Below are positions 25,433 through 35,078 of a stretch of DNA of 64,000 bases, piece after piece (the stretch's first letter is position 1; each line of letters opens with the position of its first letter). Below the pieces are notes generated by a model. That model saw nothing but the letters and a program-made list of their open reading frames with translations, did no database searches and was not told the DNA's origin. Source of the stretch: JBQLZQ01 sp052168355 (GTDB lineage Bacteria; Pseudomonadota; Alphaproteobacteria; DSM-16000; Inquilinaceae); NCBI GenBank assembly GCA_052168355.1, contig JBQLZQ010000085.1, positions 62,001-126,000 of the forward strand, given 5' to 3'. Both the position numbers and the translations under genes were made by a program.

Positions 25433-26922
25433 GAAGGCTTCTCCAGACGGGATCGCCGGCGCCAGCTTCGAAAGAACGGCCAGACCAGCATGACAAGGGA
25501 AATGACGAGAAAGCTCGTGGCGATCGGCCGCTCGAAGATGCCGAGAAAACCGTGGTCCGACATCTGCAGGCTGGAGCGCAGCTCGCCCTCGAAGATCTCG
25601 GCCAGGACGAACCCGATCACAAACGGGCCCAGCGGCACCCGCGCCCGGTCCAGGAAAAAGCCGAGCACGCCAAAGGCCAGCACCACCCAGACATCGTACA
25701 TCCGGTTGCTCAGCGCATAGGCGCCGACCACGCAGCAGACGAAGATGACCGGCAGCAGCAGCGCCTTGTCGAACACGATCAGCCGCGCGATCCAGCGCAT
25801 CGACGCGGTCATGATGAGAAACATCAACACGTTGGCGACCAGATAGGCGGCCATCAACGCCCACACGAACTCCCCGTTGGTCAGAAACAGCAGCGGGCCC
25901 GGCTGGATGTTGTGCAGGATCAGAGCGGACAGCAGAATGGCGTCGATGGGGCTGCCCGGAATGCCCATGGTCACCAGCGGGATCAGCGCGCCGCCGACAT
26001 TGGCATTGTTGGCGGCCTCGGAGGCGACGATGCCTTCCTCGTGACCGGTGCCGAACTTCTCGGGCGTCTTCGACAGGTTCTTGGCCGTGACATAGGCGAC
26101 CATCGACGAGATGCTGGCGCCCACGCCGGGCAGGATGCCGATCCAGGTGCCGATGACCGAAGACCGCAGGATGTTGCCGCCATGCCGGCGCCATTCCCGC
26201 GCTCCGATCAGCACCCGGCCGCCGCCCAGCCGCAACGACACCGGCTTGCGGCCGATCTCAAAGGCGTCCTTGAGGATCTGGCTGACCACGAACACGCCCA
26301 GCAGCACCGGCAACAGCTTGAACCCGTCGTCCAGGACATGGAAGCCCAGGGTCAGGCGAAGCTGGCCGTCGGATTCGTTCAGTCCCGGCAAGGCGAAGGC
26401 GATCCCCAGAACGCCGGCGATCAGTCCCTTGACCATGCTGCCCTGGCTGATCGAGGCGATCAGCACGATGGCCATCATGACCATCGAGAAATACTCCCAT
26501 GGCGAAAAGGTCATGGCCCATTTCGACAGCGGCGGCGACAGCAGGATCAGAAAGGCGCCGGCGACCAGTCCACCGATCAGGGAGGCGCCGATGCCCAGGG
26601 CCAGGGCCCGTTCCGGATGGCCCGCCCTGGCCATCGGGTAGCCGTCGAAGGTGGTCATGATGGAGGAGGGGGTGCCGGGCATGCGCAGCAGCGTGGCGCT
26701 GATCAGCCCGCCCGAAACCGAGCCGACATACATCGCCACCAGCAGCACCAGGGCGTGGGTGCTGTTCATATAGAAGGTCAGCGGCATGGTCAGGGTGATC
26801 AGCATGCCGCCGGTCAGCCCCGGCACGGCGCCGACAAACACCCCCAGGGCGGTTCCCAGCAAGACGTAGAAGAACGGCCAGGGTTGGGCGATGTACAGCA
26901 GGGCGGTGCCGAGATCAGCCAT
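25429..26922 (-). CDS. tctA: Tripartite tricarboxylate transporter large membrane subunit TctA
   Basis: A 497-residue protein with about 11-12 hydrophobic segments, the usual size for TctA. Conserved family stretches are FVGAVPGLTGGM, YVGSVSGGLISA...GTPSS, and EAANNANVGGALIPLVTMGIPGS. It is the transport channel of the TTT system, working with TctB and the periplasmic TctC. The ATG at 26922 was chosen over an upstream in-frame ATG at 27000 because the family N-terminus starts here and it overlaps the TctB stop by 8 nt. It overlaps the sulfatase gene by 4 nt. Confidence 0.94.
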   Translation of the reverse strand: MADLGTALLYIAQPWPFFYVLLGTALGVFVGAVPGLTGGMLITLTMPLTFYMNSTHALVLLVAMYVGSVSGGLISATLLRMPGTPSSIMTTFDGYPMARAGHPERALALGIGASLIGGLVAGAFLILLSPPLSKWAMTFSPWEYFSMVMMAIVLIASISQGSMVKGLIAGVLGIAFALPGLNESDGQLRLTLGFHVLDDGFKLLPVLLGVFVVSQILKDAFEIGRKPVSLRLGGGRVLIGAREWRRHGGNILRSSVIGTWIGILPGVGASISSMVAYVTAKNLSKTPEKFGTGHEEGIVASEAANNANVGGALIPLVTMGIPGSPIDAILLSALILHNIQPGPLLFLTNGEFVWALMAAYLVANVLMFLIMTASMRWIARLIVFDKALLLPVIFVCCVVGAYALSNRMYDVWVVLAFGVLGFFLDRARVPLGPFVIGFVLAEIFEGELRSSLQMSDHGFLGIFERPIATSFLVISLVMLVWPFFRSWRRRSRLEKPS

Positions 26923-27448
26923 GCTCGTCCGCCGGTGTGAAGACCGACCGGTACGGCAGGTCGATGAACAGAACCTCGGTGAACAGATAATCGAAGCCAT
27001 AGCCCACGGCGAACGCCACCGGGACGAGGGCCAGAAGAATCGGTCGTCTCCTCCGGGCCAGAAGCGCGCCCAGCACCAGCACGAATACGGTCGAGGCCTG
27101 CGCGAAGTTCAGCATTCCGGCCTGCATCAGGCCGATATAGGCGACAGCGGTCAGTCCGCTTGCAATGGCGGTCACCGGTGCCGGCGGGACCGCGGCGGTA
27201 TCGTCCTCGGCGATATCGTCATCTTCGGCCGGGGTTGGCGGCGTCTTGGCGCGCGGCAGCATCAGAAGCACCGCCAGCAGGGCGAGGACCAGGGCGACGA
27301 ATTTCGGCACGGCGGCCGACCCCAGCGGATCGAAGAAGGGGGGCGGTACCTTTAACGCCTCCATGTAGAGAAGGCCGGCGAAGGCGACGAGGCACGCCGC
27401 CAGAACCCCGTCGCCCCGGATCGCCCGGTGCCATGCGCGCCGCAGCAT
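26915..27448 (-). CDS. tctB: Tripartite tricarboxylate transporter small membrane subunit TctB
   Basis: A 177-residue protein with four hydrophobic segments, as in TctB. An acidic, proline-containing loop (TPPTPAEDDDIAEDDTAAVPP) separates the two membrane pairs. It lies 24 nt after TctC and overlaps TctA by 8 nt, giving the order C-B-A. Confidence 0.88.
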   Translation of the reverse strand: MLRRAWHRAIRGDGVLAACLVAFAGLLYMEALKVPPPFFDPLGSAAVPKFVALVLALLAVLLMLPRAKTPPTPAEDDDIAEDDTAAVPPAPVTAIASGLTAVAYIGLMQAGMLNFAQASTVFVLVLGALLARRRRPILLALVPVAFAVGYGFDYLFTEVLFIDLPYRSVFTPADEHG

Positions 27449-27472
27449 CGAACCGCCTCCGACGTCAGGGCG

Positions 27473-28441
27473 TCAGTTTTGAAGCTGCCGCGCCGTTGGC
27501 ACCAGGGGAGAGGTCGTTTCCGCCCACCAGTCCAGTTCGGCCTTGATCGCCTCTGGCTCGACATAAGCCGGGGTCATGCCAAGGTCGCTCAGTTGGGCCT
27601 GGACGCCTTCATCCGCCAAGGCGGTGCGCAGTGCCGCCGTCAGGTGATCCAGCGCCTCCTGCGGCGTGCCCTTGGGTGCCAGCCAGATTCGGTTGGCCTT
27701 GGCCACCACGTCGATGCCCATTTCCCGGGCGGTGGGCACGTCGGGCAGCAGCGGCAGCCGCTCTTCGGAGAACATCACGATCGGCTTGAGGTCGGCCTCG
27801 GCCCATTTGATGAACTCCAGCGCACCGAAGATGGCGAAATCGGTGTGCATGGCGACAACCGACGGGAATCTCTTGGCACCACCGCCGACCTGGACGTAGC
27901 GGAACCCGACGTCGGCCGCGTCCTGCACCATCAGCGGCACGAAATGCACCGGCAGCCCGACATTGGTGGCGCACTTGACCGCGTCCGGGTCGGCGGCGGC
28001 CGCGTCGAGAAGCGCCTCGAACGTCTGGTAAGGCGAGTTGACGCTGACCCCAAAGCCAAGATCGCCGTATCCGGTGGCTCCCAGCAGCTCGAACGATTCA
28101 TGATTGTAGTCCACCACGCCCATGGCGTTGGAGGTGATCAGCCCCTCGTGCCAGAAGCCCACGGTATAGCCGTCCGGGTCGGCTTCCATGATCGCCCGAG
28201 TGCCGATGGTTCCGCCCGCGCCCTCCATGTTGACGACCACCATCTGCGCGCCCAGCGTGCCGGATTCCTCGAAATAGCGCTGCAGGATCCGCGCCACCGA
28301 ATCCATGCCGCCGCCTGCCTGGGTCGGCACGATGACGCGGATCGGTTTTTCCGGATAGGCGGCCTGGGCCGTCGTCGTTCCTGCGATCGCCAAGGCGAGC
28401 CCGCACAATAGGATTCGTGCCGCCGATCGAAGCGTAGTCAT
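27473..28441 (-). CDS. tctC: Tripartite tricarboxylate transporter substrate-binding protein TctC/Bug
   Basis: A 322-residue periplasmic binding protein. Signal peptide 1-29 (ILLCGLALAIAGTTTAQA), then the family start YPEKPIRVIVPTQAGGGMDSVAR. Bug-family proteins bind di- and tricarboxylates and many other acids. The ATG at 28441 has AAAGGGAGGG in front; the longer frame upstream has no ribosome site. The operon with a sulfatase suggests an organic sulfate-ester ligand. The LysR gene diverges from here. Confidence 0.92.
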   Translation of the reverse strand: MTTLRSAARILLCGLALAIAGTTTAQAAYPEKPIRVIVPTQAGGGMDSVARILQRYFEESGTLGAQMVVVNMEGAGGTIGTRAIMEADPDGYTVGFWHEGLITSNAMGVVDYNHESFELLGATGYGDLGFGVSVNSPYQTFEALLDAAAADPDAVKCATNVGLPVHFVPLMVQDAADVGFRYVQVGGGAKRFPSVVAMHTDFAIFGALEFIKWAEADLKPIVMFSEERLPLLPDVPTAREMGIDVVAKANRIWLAPKGTPQEALDHLTAALRTALADEGVQAQLSDLGMTPAYVEPEAIKAELDWWAETTSPLVPTARQLQN

Positions 28442-28569
28442 GATCCCTCCCTTTCGAATGCGACCCCTGGGGCCGTTTTTATTGTGGCTGTTGCGAATAT
28501 TGACAAAGCGGGCGCCGCAGAAACAACATCTATTAGGAACCATCATGATAACCAATTGGAATATCTTGA

Positions 28570-29490
28570 ATGGAGCTGCGCACCATCGCCTACTTTCTGA
28601 CCGTCGCGGAGGAAGGCAGCTTGCGGGCCGCCGCGCGGAAGCTTGGCCTAACCCAGCCGGCGCTCAGCAAGGCGGTTCGCCGGCTGGAGGACGAAATCGG
28701 CGCCAGCCTGTTCGACCGCCGCGCCCGGGGCGTGGAGTTGACCGTTTACGGCCGGTCCTTCCACCGCCATGCCCAGGCGCTTCACGCCAACATGACCGAC
28801 GCCCAAAGCGAGATGAACGCCCTGCGGCGGGGTACGGCCGGCCTGGTCCGGCTTGGCGCCGGGCCGTCGTTCCTGGCCCGGATCGTCCCCGACGCGTTGC
28901 GCACCTTCCGGCGGCGCCATCCCGATGTCGTCGTCCAGGTTTCCGGCGGCCTCGACGACGCTCTTAAGGCGAGTCTGCGCGCCGGGCGGCTGGATCTCGT
29001 GTTCGCGGCCCTGCCCGACGATGCCAGCGAACCGGATCTCGATCGCCGGTCCCTGATGATCGACGATTATCGGGTCATTGCCGACCGGGATCACCCCTTG
29101 CGCCGCCGCCCGGCCATCGCGCTGGCCGATCTTCTGGACTATCCATGGATCCTGCCGAACGCCGCCACCCACATGGTCAGGCGGCTGGCCATGCTGTTTG
29201 GCGCCGTTGGTCTTCCGGTCCCCCAGCCGGTGATCGAAACGGACATCGTGCCGATGAAGCTTCAGCTCATTCGCGGCACCGACTATGTCAGCTTCCATGC
29301 CGTCGCCCATCTCAGGACGATGGGCGCCACCGGGATCGACCCACTGCCGGTCCCGGCCGCGTCCTGGACCCGTCGGGCCGGGGTGATCCTCCGTCACGGC
29401 ATCGAACCCAACCCGGCGGCCCAGGCTCTGATCGCGCTGGTCGAGGCCGATTGCCGACGTCACGGTGGGCGGTTGCCGCCCGCGATCTGA
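28570..29490 (+). CDS. LysR family transcriptional regulator
   Basis: A 306-residue regulator with the standard N-terminal HTH (MELRTIAYFLTVAEEGSLRAAARKLGLTQPALSKAVRRLE) and a periplasmic-binding-protein-like effector domain. It is divergent from the tctCBA-sulfatase operon, with 128 bp between, where LTTR sites would be expected; ATGATAACCAATTGG is a suggestive partial dyad there. It probably activates the operon in response to the imported compound. Confidence 0.92.
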   Translation: MELRTIAYFLTVAEEGSLRAAARKLGLTQPALSKAVRRLEDEIGASLFDRRARGVELTVYGRSFHRHAQALHANMTDAQSEMNALRRGTAGLVRLGAGPSFLARIVPDALRTFRRRHPDVVVQVSGGLDDALKASLRAGRLDLVFAALPDDASEPDLDRRSLMIDDYRVIADRDHPLRRRPAIALADLLDYPWILPNAATHMVRRLAMLFGAVGLPVPQPVIETDIVPMKLQLIRGTDYVSFHAVAHLRTMGATGIDPLPVPAASWTRRAGVILRHGIEPNPAAQALIALVEADCRRHGGRLPPAI

Positions 29491-29624
29491 TCCACCGCTC
29501 AGACCGCGACGACCGGTTCCGGCGAATGTCTTAAAAACTTAACAGCCATCCCGCGTCCTCTCGTGCAAATGTCCCGGCCGCGCGGACAGGGCGGCGCGCA
29601 AAACGCGATAAGGAGGGGGCACCC

Positions 29625-31790
29625 ATGAGATACGGTCTTTACGTTCTGGCGGCGATCGGCATCGTCGCGACGGCCGGCACCGCCGGCGCCGAGGCGTTCA
29701 ACCGCATCGCCAGCTTTCCGGTTCCCGCCAACCTGCCCGACGACGCCGCGCAGGACGCGGAGACGTCGGCCGAAATCATCGCCGCGACCGATGACGGCAT
29801 GACGCTTGTCTATTCCGACAGCCCGATGGAAGCCATCGGCCTGATCGACCTGGCCGACCCGTCCCGTCCCGCGCCCGGCGGCGTGGTGCCGGTGGGTGGG
29901 GAACCGACATCGGTGACCGTCGTCGGGGGTACCGCGCTGGTCGCCGTCAACACGTCGGAAAGCTACACCGCCCCGTCAGGCCGGCTGGTTCTGGTCGACA
30001 TCGCCTCGCGCGCCGTCACCGAGTCCTGCGATCTGGGCGGTCAGCCCGATTCCATCGCCGCTTCGGCCGATGGCGCTTTCCTGGCCGTCGCCATCGAGAA
30101 CGAGCGGGACGAAGACCTGAACGACGGCGTTATCCCCCAGCTTCCGGCCGGCGCCGTGGCCATCGTCCCGCTGGCCGACGGCGTCCCCGACTGCGCCGCC
30201 CTGGTCGCCGCCGACCTTACCGGTCTTGCCGCGGTCGCGCCCACGGATCCCGAGCCGGAATTCATCGACATCAACGACGCGGGCGAGATCGCGGTCACGC
30301 TGCAGGAGAACAACCACATCGCGATCCTGGCCGCCGACGGCGCGGTGCTGTCGCATTTTTCCGCCGGATCGGTCGATCTGACGGAGATCGACGTGGAGGA
30401 GGATGGGGCGCTGACCTTTGACGGTGCCCAGCCCGACCGTCTGCGCGAGCCGGACGCGGTCAAGTGGCTGGACAATGACCGGCTGGTGGTCGCCAACGAG
30501 GGCGACTATGAGGGCGGGGCGCGCGGCATCACGATTTTCGCCAGGGATGGCGCCGTGCTCTTCGAGTCCGGCGCGGACCTTGAGCACGAGGCGATCATGC
30601 TCGGCCATTACCCGGAAGGCCGATCCGACGCCAAGGGTGTCGAGCCCGAAGGGCTGGAGGTCGCCCGGTTTGGCGGCGAAACCTTGATCTTCGTCATGCT
30701 GGAGCGCGCCTCTCTGGTCGCCGTCTACCGCGACACCGGGAGCGATCCCGACCTGGTCCAGTTCCTTCCCTCGGGGATTTCGCCGGAAGGCGCCGTTGCG
30801 ATCCCGGGGCGGGACCTGCTGGTCACCGCCAACGAGGTCGACCTGATTGAGGATGGCGGTGTGCGGGCCCATGTCATGGTGTACGCGCGCCAGGACGGCG
30901 CCCCGGCGTATCCGCAGATCCGGTCGGGTCGGGACGATGCCGGCCGGCCCATCGGCTGGGGCGCGCTGTCGGGCCTGACCGCCGATCCGCAGGTGCCGGG
31001 CCGTCTGTACGCGGTCAGCGACAGCGTGTACGGCACGCAACCCTCGATCTTGCAGATCGACGCAACCCAGTCCCCGGCAGCGATCACCGCCCGCATTCCC
31101 GTCACCCGCGCCGGCGCACCGGCCCGGAAGCTCGACCTGGAAGGCATCGCGCCGGACGGGGAGGGCGGGTTCTGGCTGGCGTCGGAGGGCCGCACGGATC
31201 GGGACATCCCGCACGGGCTCTACCAGGCCGGGGCCGATGGCGAGATCGTTCGGGAAATCGCCTTTCCGCCCGAGCTTCTGGCGTTCGAAGAGCGCTGGGC
31301 GGCCGAAGGCGTGACGCTGATCGACGACACGCTGTGGGTCGCGATTCAGCGGAGTTGGGACGACGATCCGGAGAACAGCGTCAAGCTGGTCGCATACAAC
31401 CTGGAAACGGAAGCCTGGGGCGGGGTTCGTTACCCGACCGAGCCGGCCGATCGGGGATGGGTAGGCCTGTCGGAAATCACGGCTCATGGGGATCACGTCT
31501 ACATCATCGAGCGGGACAACCAGATCGGCGACGCGGCGGCCATCAAGAGGCTGTATCGCGTGGCCCTGTCGGATCTGGACCCGGCCCCGCTGGGTGGACC
31601 ACTGCCGACAGTGACCAAGGAGATGATTCGCGATTTCCTGCCCGACCTGAGAGCCCTCAACGGCTATGTGGTCGATAAGGTCGAGGGCTTCACGGTCGAT
31701 GCCGACGGCATAGGGTATGCGGTGACCGACAATGACGGAGTCGACGACAGCTCCGGCGAAACCCTGTTTTTCTCGACCGGGACGATGTGA
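29625..31790 (+). CDS. Secreted esterase-like/phytase-like beta-propeller protein
   Basis: A 721-residue exported protein. Signal peptide 1-22 (LYVLAAIGIVATAGTAGAEA). The first ~420 residues form propeller-like repeats (VPVGGEPTSVTVVGGTALVAV; LDNDRLVVANEGDYEGGARG; GVEPEGLEVARFGGETLIFVMLERASLVAVY), and the rest matches the esterase-like activity of phytase family (LDLEGIAPDGEGGFWLASEGR; RGWVGLSEITAHGDHVYIIERDNQIG; KVEGFTVDADGIGYAVTDND). It would act in the periplasm or outside on a phosphate or other ester; the exact substrate is not known. GGAGG precedes the ATG. Single gene, between LysR and a convergent kinase. Confidence 0.82.
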   Translation: MRYGLYVLAAIGIVATAGTAGAEAFNRIASFPVPANLPDDAAQDAETSAEIIAATDDGMTLVYSDSPMEAIGLIDLADPSRPAPGGVVPVGGEPTSVTVVGGTALVAVNTSESYTAPSGRLVLVDIASRAVTESCDLGGQPDSIAASADGAFLAVAIENERDEDLNDGVIPQLPAGAVAIVPLADGVPDCAALVAADLTGLAAVAPTDPEPEFIDINDAGEIAVTLQENNHIAILAADGAVLSHFSAGSVDLTEIDVEEDGALTFDGAQPDRLREPDAVKWLDNDRLVVANEGDYEGGARGITIFARDGAVLFESGADLEHEAIMLGHYPEGRSDAKGVEPEGLEVARFGGETLIFVMLERASLVAVYRDTGSDPDLVQFLPSGISPEGAVAIPGRDLLVTANEVDLIEDGGVRAHVMVYARQDGAPAYPQIRSGRDDAGRPIGWGALSGLTADPQVPGRLYAVSDSVYGTQPSILQIDATQSPAAITARIPVTRAGAPARKLDLEGIAPDGEGGFWLASEGRTDRDIPHGLYQAGADGEIVREIAFPPELLAFEERWAAEGVTLIDDTLWVAIQRSWDDDPENSVKLVAYNLETEAWGGVRYPTEPADRGWVGLSEITAHGDHVYIIERDNQIGDAAAIKRLYRVALSDLDPAPLGGPLPTVTKEMIRDFLPDLRALNGYVVDKVEGFTVDADGIGYAVTDNDGVDDSSGETLFFSTGTM

Positions 31791-31812
31791 CCGGTCCCGA
31801 CGCCATCAGCCA

Positions 31813-33681
31813 TCAGCGGGCCGATGGCGGGTGCCGGCGGACCGGGGACGGAGCGGAAACCCTAACCGGCCGTCCGGCGCGGGTCCGGGGAACCGCCACC
31901 GGCTCGTCCAGCGGCGTCTGCCTGACGCGAGACGCGGGCAGCCACACCGACGCGATCGTTCCCTCGCCGGGCCCGGATGTCAGGGTCAGCCGCCCGTCAT
32001 GCAGTTCGACCAGGAGCCGGCTGAGGGGCAGCCCGATCCCGGCGCCGGCGCCTGGCCGCGCGATCTTTGGATCGGCGACCGGTCCCAGTCCGCTGAGAAG
32101 GTCGCCGATCCGATCCGATGGGATGCCGCATCCGGTATCGGCGACCGACACCTGCACGCCGCCATCGAAGCCGCGGCTGCCCAGGATGCGGACGCTGCCC
32201 CCGGACGGGGTGTGGGTGATGGCGTTGCGGACAAGGTTGATGAGAACCTGGCGCAGGCGCATGCCGTCGCCGGTGATGGTCGGCAGCCCGTCCATGCTAT
32301 CGTCGACGTCCAGCGTCACGGTCTTGTCCAGCGCCGGCTCGGTCAGCATCTGGACGGCCTCTCGGGTCAGGCCGGACAGGGACACCGGACCCTCCTCCAT
32401 CGCAACCCGGCCGGCCTCGATCTGCGACAGATCCAATAGGTCGTTGATCAGCCGCAGCAGGTGATTGGCCGCCGACTGGATATCGCGCGCCCGGGCCCGC
32501 ACCGTATCCGCCGATCCGGAGAGTTTTTCGTCCTGAAGCAGTTCCGAATAGCCGATTACGGCGTTGAGGGGCGTGCGCAGCTCGTGACTCATGGCGCCCA
32601 GGAAGGCGGACTTGGCGCGGCTGGCCTCGGCCGCTTCATCGGCCATGGCCACCAGCTTGCGCTGGGTCTCGATATCGTGGCTGATGTCGCGGCCGATCCC
32701 GATCAGACCGATGACGTTTCCGGATCCGTCGCGCATCGGCAGTTTGGTCATCGAATAGTGGGTCGTGTGCTCATAGGCGTCCGGCGTATTCTGGACCTGG
32801 TTCAGGATTGGCCTGCCGGTGGCCATCAGCAACTGCTCTTCGGCGAAGTGCCGGGCGGCGTGCCCACGCGGATAATAGTCGAAATCGGATCGGCCGATGA
32901 GATCGCGGGGCGTGGCGGCTCCCATGACCCGCGCCGTCGCCTCGTTGGCGGCAATGAACCGGCTTTGCCGGTCCTTGACGAAAACAAAATCCGGCCAGGC
33001 AGCCAGCAGCGTGTCGATCAGCCGTCCGCGGGCCACGAAATCCCGCTCCAGCCGGTATAGCTGGCCGCGATTGGCGCTCAATTGCTGCGCCGAAATCTCA
33101 CCATCCCGCTGCAAGATCAAAACCAGTCCCAACCCTGCGATTGAGATGGCGGTGGCCACACCCGACACGACCAGGAGGATCGGGCCGGTGTCAATGCCCA
33201 TGGCCGACAGCGTGACGGCGCCGTAGAGGGAGACACCGCTCCCTACCAGGATACCCATGGCCGCGGCGTGGCGGCCGCGGGCACTTAATCCTCGCTGGAG
33301 GAGCACAAAACGAAAGGCGAGCGACAGGAACAGCGCGACCGCGACACCGCCGACCCCGATCCAGGCACCGCTGCCGCCAAGATAGAGCCGGTAAACGATG
33401 GCGATGGTACTGGCAAGGATGCCGGCGAGAGGCCCGCCAAACAGTGCGGCAAGCCCCACCGCCGGCACGCGCAGATCGAAAACAACGCCGGGCTCGATCA
33501 CCAGCGGCGCCATCATCCCCAGGACCGCGGCGAACCCATACATGGCGCCCAAGGCGATCTGGCGCTGCCGGCCATCCAGGCGCGCCTCGCGGTCGAGGAT
33601 CGCGTGCGCCACCACCGCGGCGGTCAGCGTCATCGCCGGCCAGCCGAGCTCGGCCAAAAATCCGAATGCTTCCCCGATCAT
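31813..33681 (-). CDS. Membrane histidine kinase with 5TM-type input, PAS, HisKA and HATPase domains
   Basis: A 622-residue sensor. Residues 1-200 contain about six hydrophobic segments of the LytS-like 5TM type (IVYRLYLGGSGAWIGVGGVAVALFL). A PAS domain follows (WPDFVFVKDRQSRFIAANEATARVMG ... DFDYYPRGHA), then HisKA with the phospho-accepting His in MSHELRTPLNAVIGY, and a HATPase (LINLVRNAITHTPSG; DTGCGIP; GAGIGLPLSRLL). No receiver domain and no partner gene nearby, so it is an orphan kinase. The start has AAGG directly against the ATG, so the true start could differ by a few codons. It converges on the phytase-like gene. Confidence 0.88.
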   Translation of the reverse strand: MIGEAFGFLAELGWPAMTLTAAVVAHAILDREARLDGRQRQIALGAMYGFAAVLGMMAPLVIEPGVVFDLRVPAVGLAALFGGPLAGILASTIAIVYRLYLGGSGAWIGVGGVAVALFLSLAFRFVLLQRGLSARGRHAAAMGILVGSGVSLYGAVTLSAMGIDTGPILLVVSGVATAISIAGLGLVLILQRDGEISAQQLSANRGQLYRLERDFVARGRLIDTLLAAWPDFVFVKDRQSRFIAANEATARVMGAATPRDLIGRSDFDYYPRGHAARHFAEEQLLMATGRPILNQVQNTPDAYEHTTHYSMTKLPMRDGSGNVIGLIGIGRDISHDIETQRKLVAMADEAAEASRAKSAFLGAMSHELRTPLNAVIGYSELLQDEKLSGSADTVRARARDIQSAANHLLRLINDLLDLSQIEAGRVAMEEGPVSLSGLTREAVQMLTEPALDKTVTLDVDDSMDGLPTITGDGMRLRQVLINLVRNAITHTPSGGSVRILGSRGFDGGVQVSVADTGCGIPSDRIGDLLSGLGPVADPKIARPGAGAGIGLPLSRLLVELHDGRLTLTSGPGEGTIASVWLPASRVRQTPLDEPVAVPRTRAGRPVRVSAPSPVRRHPPSAR

Positions 33682-33766
33682 CCTTAGAGTGTGATCGAAG
33701 ATGGTTAAAAAAGTACGTGAACGATAGATCTCTTAGAATCTAGCTCCGAGCGGGCCGCAAGGACGG

Positions 33767-33797
33767 GGCGGGCGGTGTCCTATCGGCCCCGCCCGCC
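33767..33797 (-). terminator. Candidate terminator of the liv SBP operon
   Basis: GGCGGGCGG and CCGCCCGCC (9-bp perfect stem, 13-nt loop) start 10 nt past the stop of the liv-type SBP gene. It lacks a T-tract, so it may be a weak or Rho-helped terminator. Confidence 0.5.
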
Positions 33798-33806
33798 ACG
33801 ATCGCT

Positions 33807-35078
33807 TTACTGCCCGAGTTCGGCCTTGAGGGCGGTGACCTCCGCCGCCGTCATCTCGCCCGTGGTGGTCACTTCGCCGCCATCGATCTTCCACAGGCGG
33901 AAGGGACCTGTGATATCGCCGTACCGGTCGAACGACACCGGGCCGATCACGCCCTCATAGCGGATGGACTTGCCCTCGGCGATCAGGGCGAGCGCCTTCT
34001 CGAATTCCTCCGGTCCGGCAAAGATCGGCTCCCCGGCCGGGTCGACGACCTGCGGGATGGCCGCCCTGATCGCCTCGGAGTCCGTGGCCCCGGCCTTGGC
34101 AATGGCCAGACCGACAATGGCGCCGGCGTCGTAGGACCTGTCGGCGGCCGGCGCGCTGGGGGCGATCCCGTCCGAGAACGCCTCGTAGTTGGCATAGAAG
34201 TAGTCCGTCGACGGCGTCGTCGTGGTCCCCGACGACGTGCCGTAGGCGCCGTCCAGAAACTGCGCCCCGACGCTGTCGATGAAGTCCTGCGAATTCATCC
34301 CGTCGTTGAGCAGGAAGGTCTGCGGCCCGCCTTGGGAGATCCAGGCCCGGGCGATGGTCGCGCCATCGACGGGGTAGCTGACCAGGTACAGCGCCTCCGG
34401 ATCGCCGGCCATGGCGGCCGTGACCTCGGCCGCATAGCTCGACTGCTTTTCGTTGTAGGGCGTGACCGACGTGATGACGCCGCCCAGGGCCTCGTAGGAC
34501 TTGGAGAATTCCTTGACCATGTTCACGCCAAAATCGTTGTTGACATGGATGATGGCCAAATTGGTCAACCCCTGGTCCATGGCGTACTTCGCCGCCGCCG
34601 TGCCCTGCAGGGCGTCCGAGGTGATGGTGCGGAAGAACACGCCGTTGGTCTTGCCGTCCTGCCCCAGCGCCGTCAGGGTCGGCGAGGACGAGGCCGGCGA
34701 AACCTGAACGACGCCGGCCGGCGCCGTGACCGAGGTCAGGATGGGGATCGACACCGACGAGATGATGCCGCCGATGATCACCGGCACGCCCTTGATGTTG
34801 ACCAGCTGCGTGGCCTGATCGACGGCGATGTTGCCCTGGCTCTGGGAATCGCGGGTATCGGTCACCAGGGTGCAGCCGTTGACGCCGCCTGCCTCGTTGA
34901 GGTCGCGGAACGCCATTTCGACGGATTTGGCGCCCGCCTGACCGTACTGGCCGGCGGGGCCCGTCAATTCCATGACTACCCCGACGGTGATTTCGCAGGC
35001 CGCCGCGGGAACGCTGAAAAGGGCGGACGCACCGGCCGCCAGGGCCAGCGCGGACGCAAACGATCGGATTTTTTTCAT
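33807..35078 (-). CDS. Branched-chain amino acid-type ABC transporter substrate-binding protein
   Basis: A 423-residue periplasmic binding protein (LivK/Leu-Ile-Val family). Signal peptide 1-29 (SALALAAGASALFSVPAAA), then EITVGVVMELTGPAGQYGQAGAKSVEMAF and the SSVSIPILTSVTAPAGVVQVSPASSSPTL hinge region. The ATG at 35078 has AGGAGAGG upstream. It overlaps the SnoaL-like gene by 4 nt and ends the leftward arm of the GntR locus; the permease and ATPase genes are on the other arm (37789-41238). The ligand need not be a branched-chain amino acid; many members bind aromatic or amide compounds. Confidence 0.92.
   Translation of the reverse strand: MKKIRSFASALALAAGASALFSVPAAACEITVGVVMELTGPAGQYGQAGAKSVEMAFRDLNEAGGVNGCTLVTDTRDSQSQGNIAVDQATQLVNIKGVPVIIGGIISSVSIPILTSVTAPAGVVQVSPASSSPTLTALGQDGKTNGVFFRTITSDALQGTAAAKYAMDQGLTNLAIIHVNNDFGVNMVKEFSKSYEALGGVITSVTPYNEKQSSYAAEVTAAMAGDPEALYLVSYPVDGATIARAWISQGGPQTFLLNDGMNSQDFIDSVGAQFLDGAYGTSSGTTTTPSTDYFYANYEAFSDGIAPSAPAADRSYDAGAIVGLAIAKAGATDSEAIRAAIPQVVDPAGEPIFAGPEEFEKALALIAEGKSIRYEGVIGPVSFDRYGDITGPFRLWKIDGGEVTTTGEMTAAEVTALKAELGQ

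Noticed and set aside
25552..26940. Plus-strand frame opposite TctA, rich in Gln, His, Asp and Arg
   Set aside because: Exact shadow of a hydrophobic TctA coding frame; no ribosome site and no domain.
29976..31496. Minus-strand frame opposite the phytase-like gene
   Set aside because: No family similarity; the plus-strand gene has a signal peptide, ribosome site and domain motifs.
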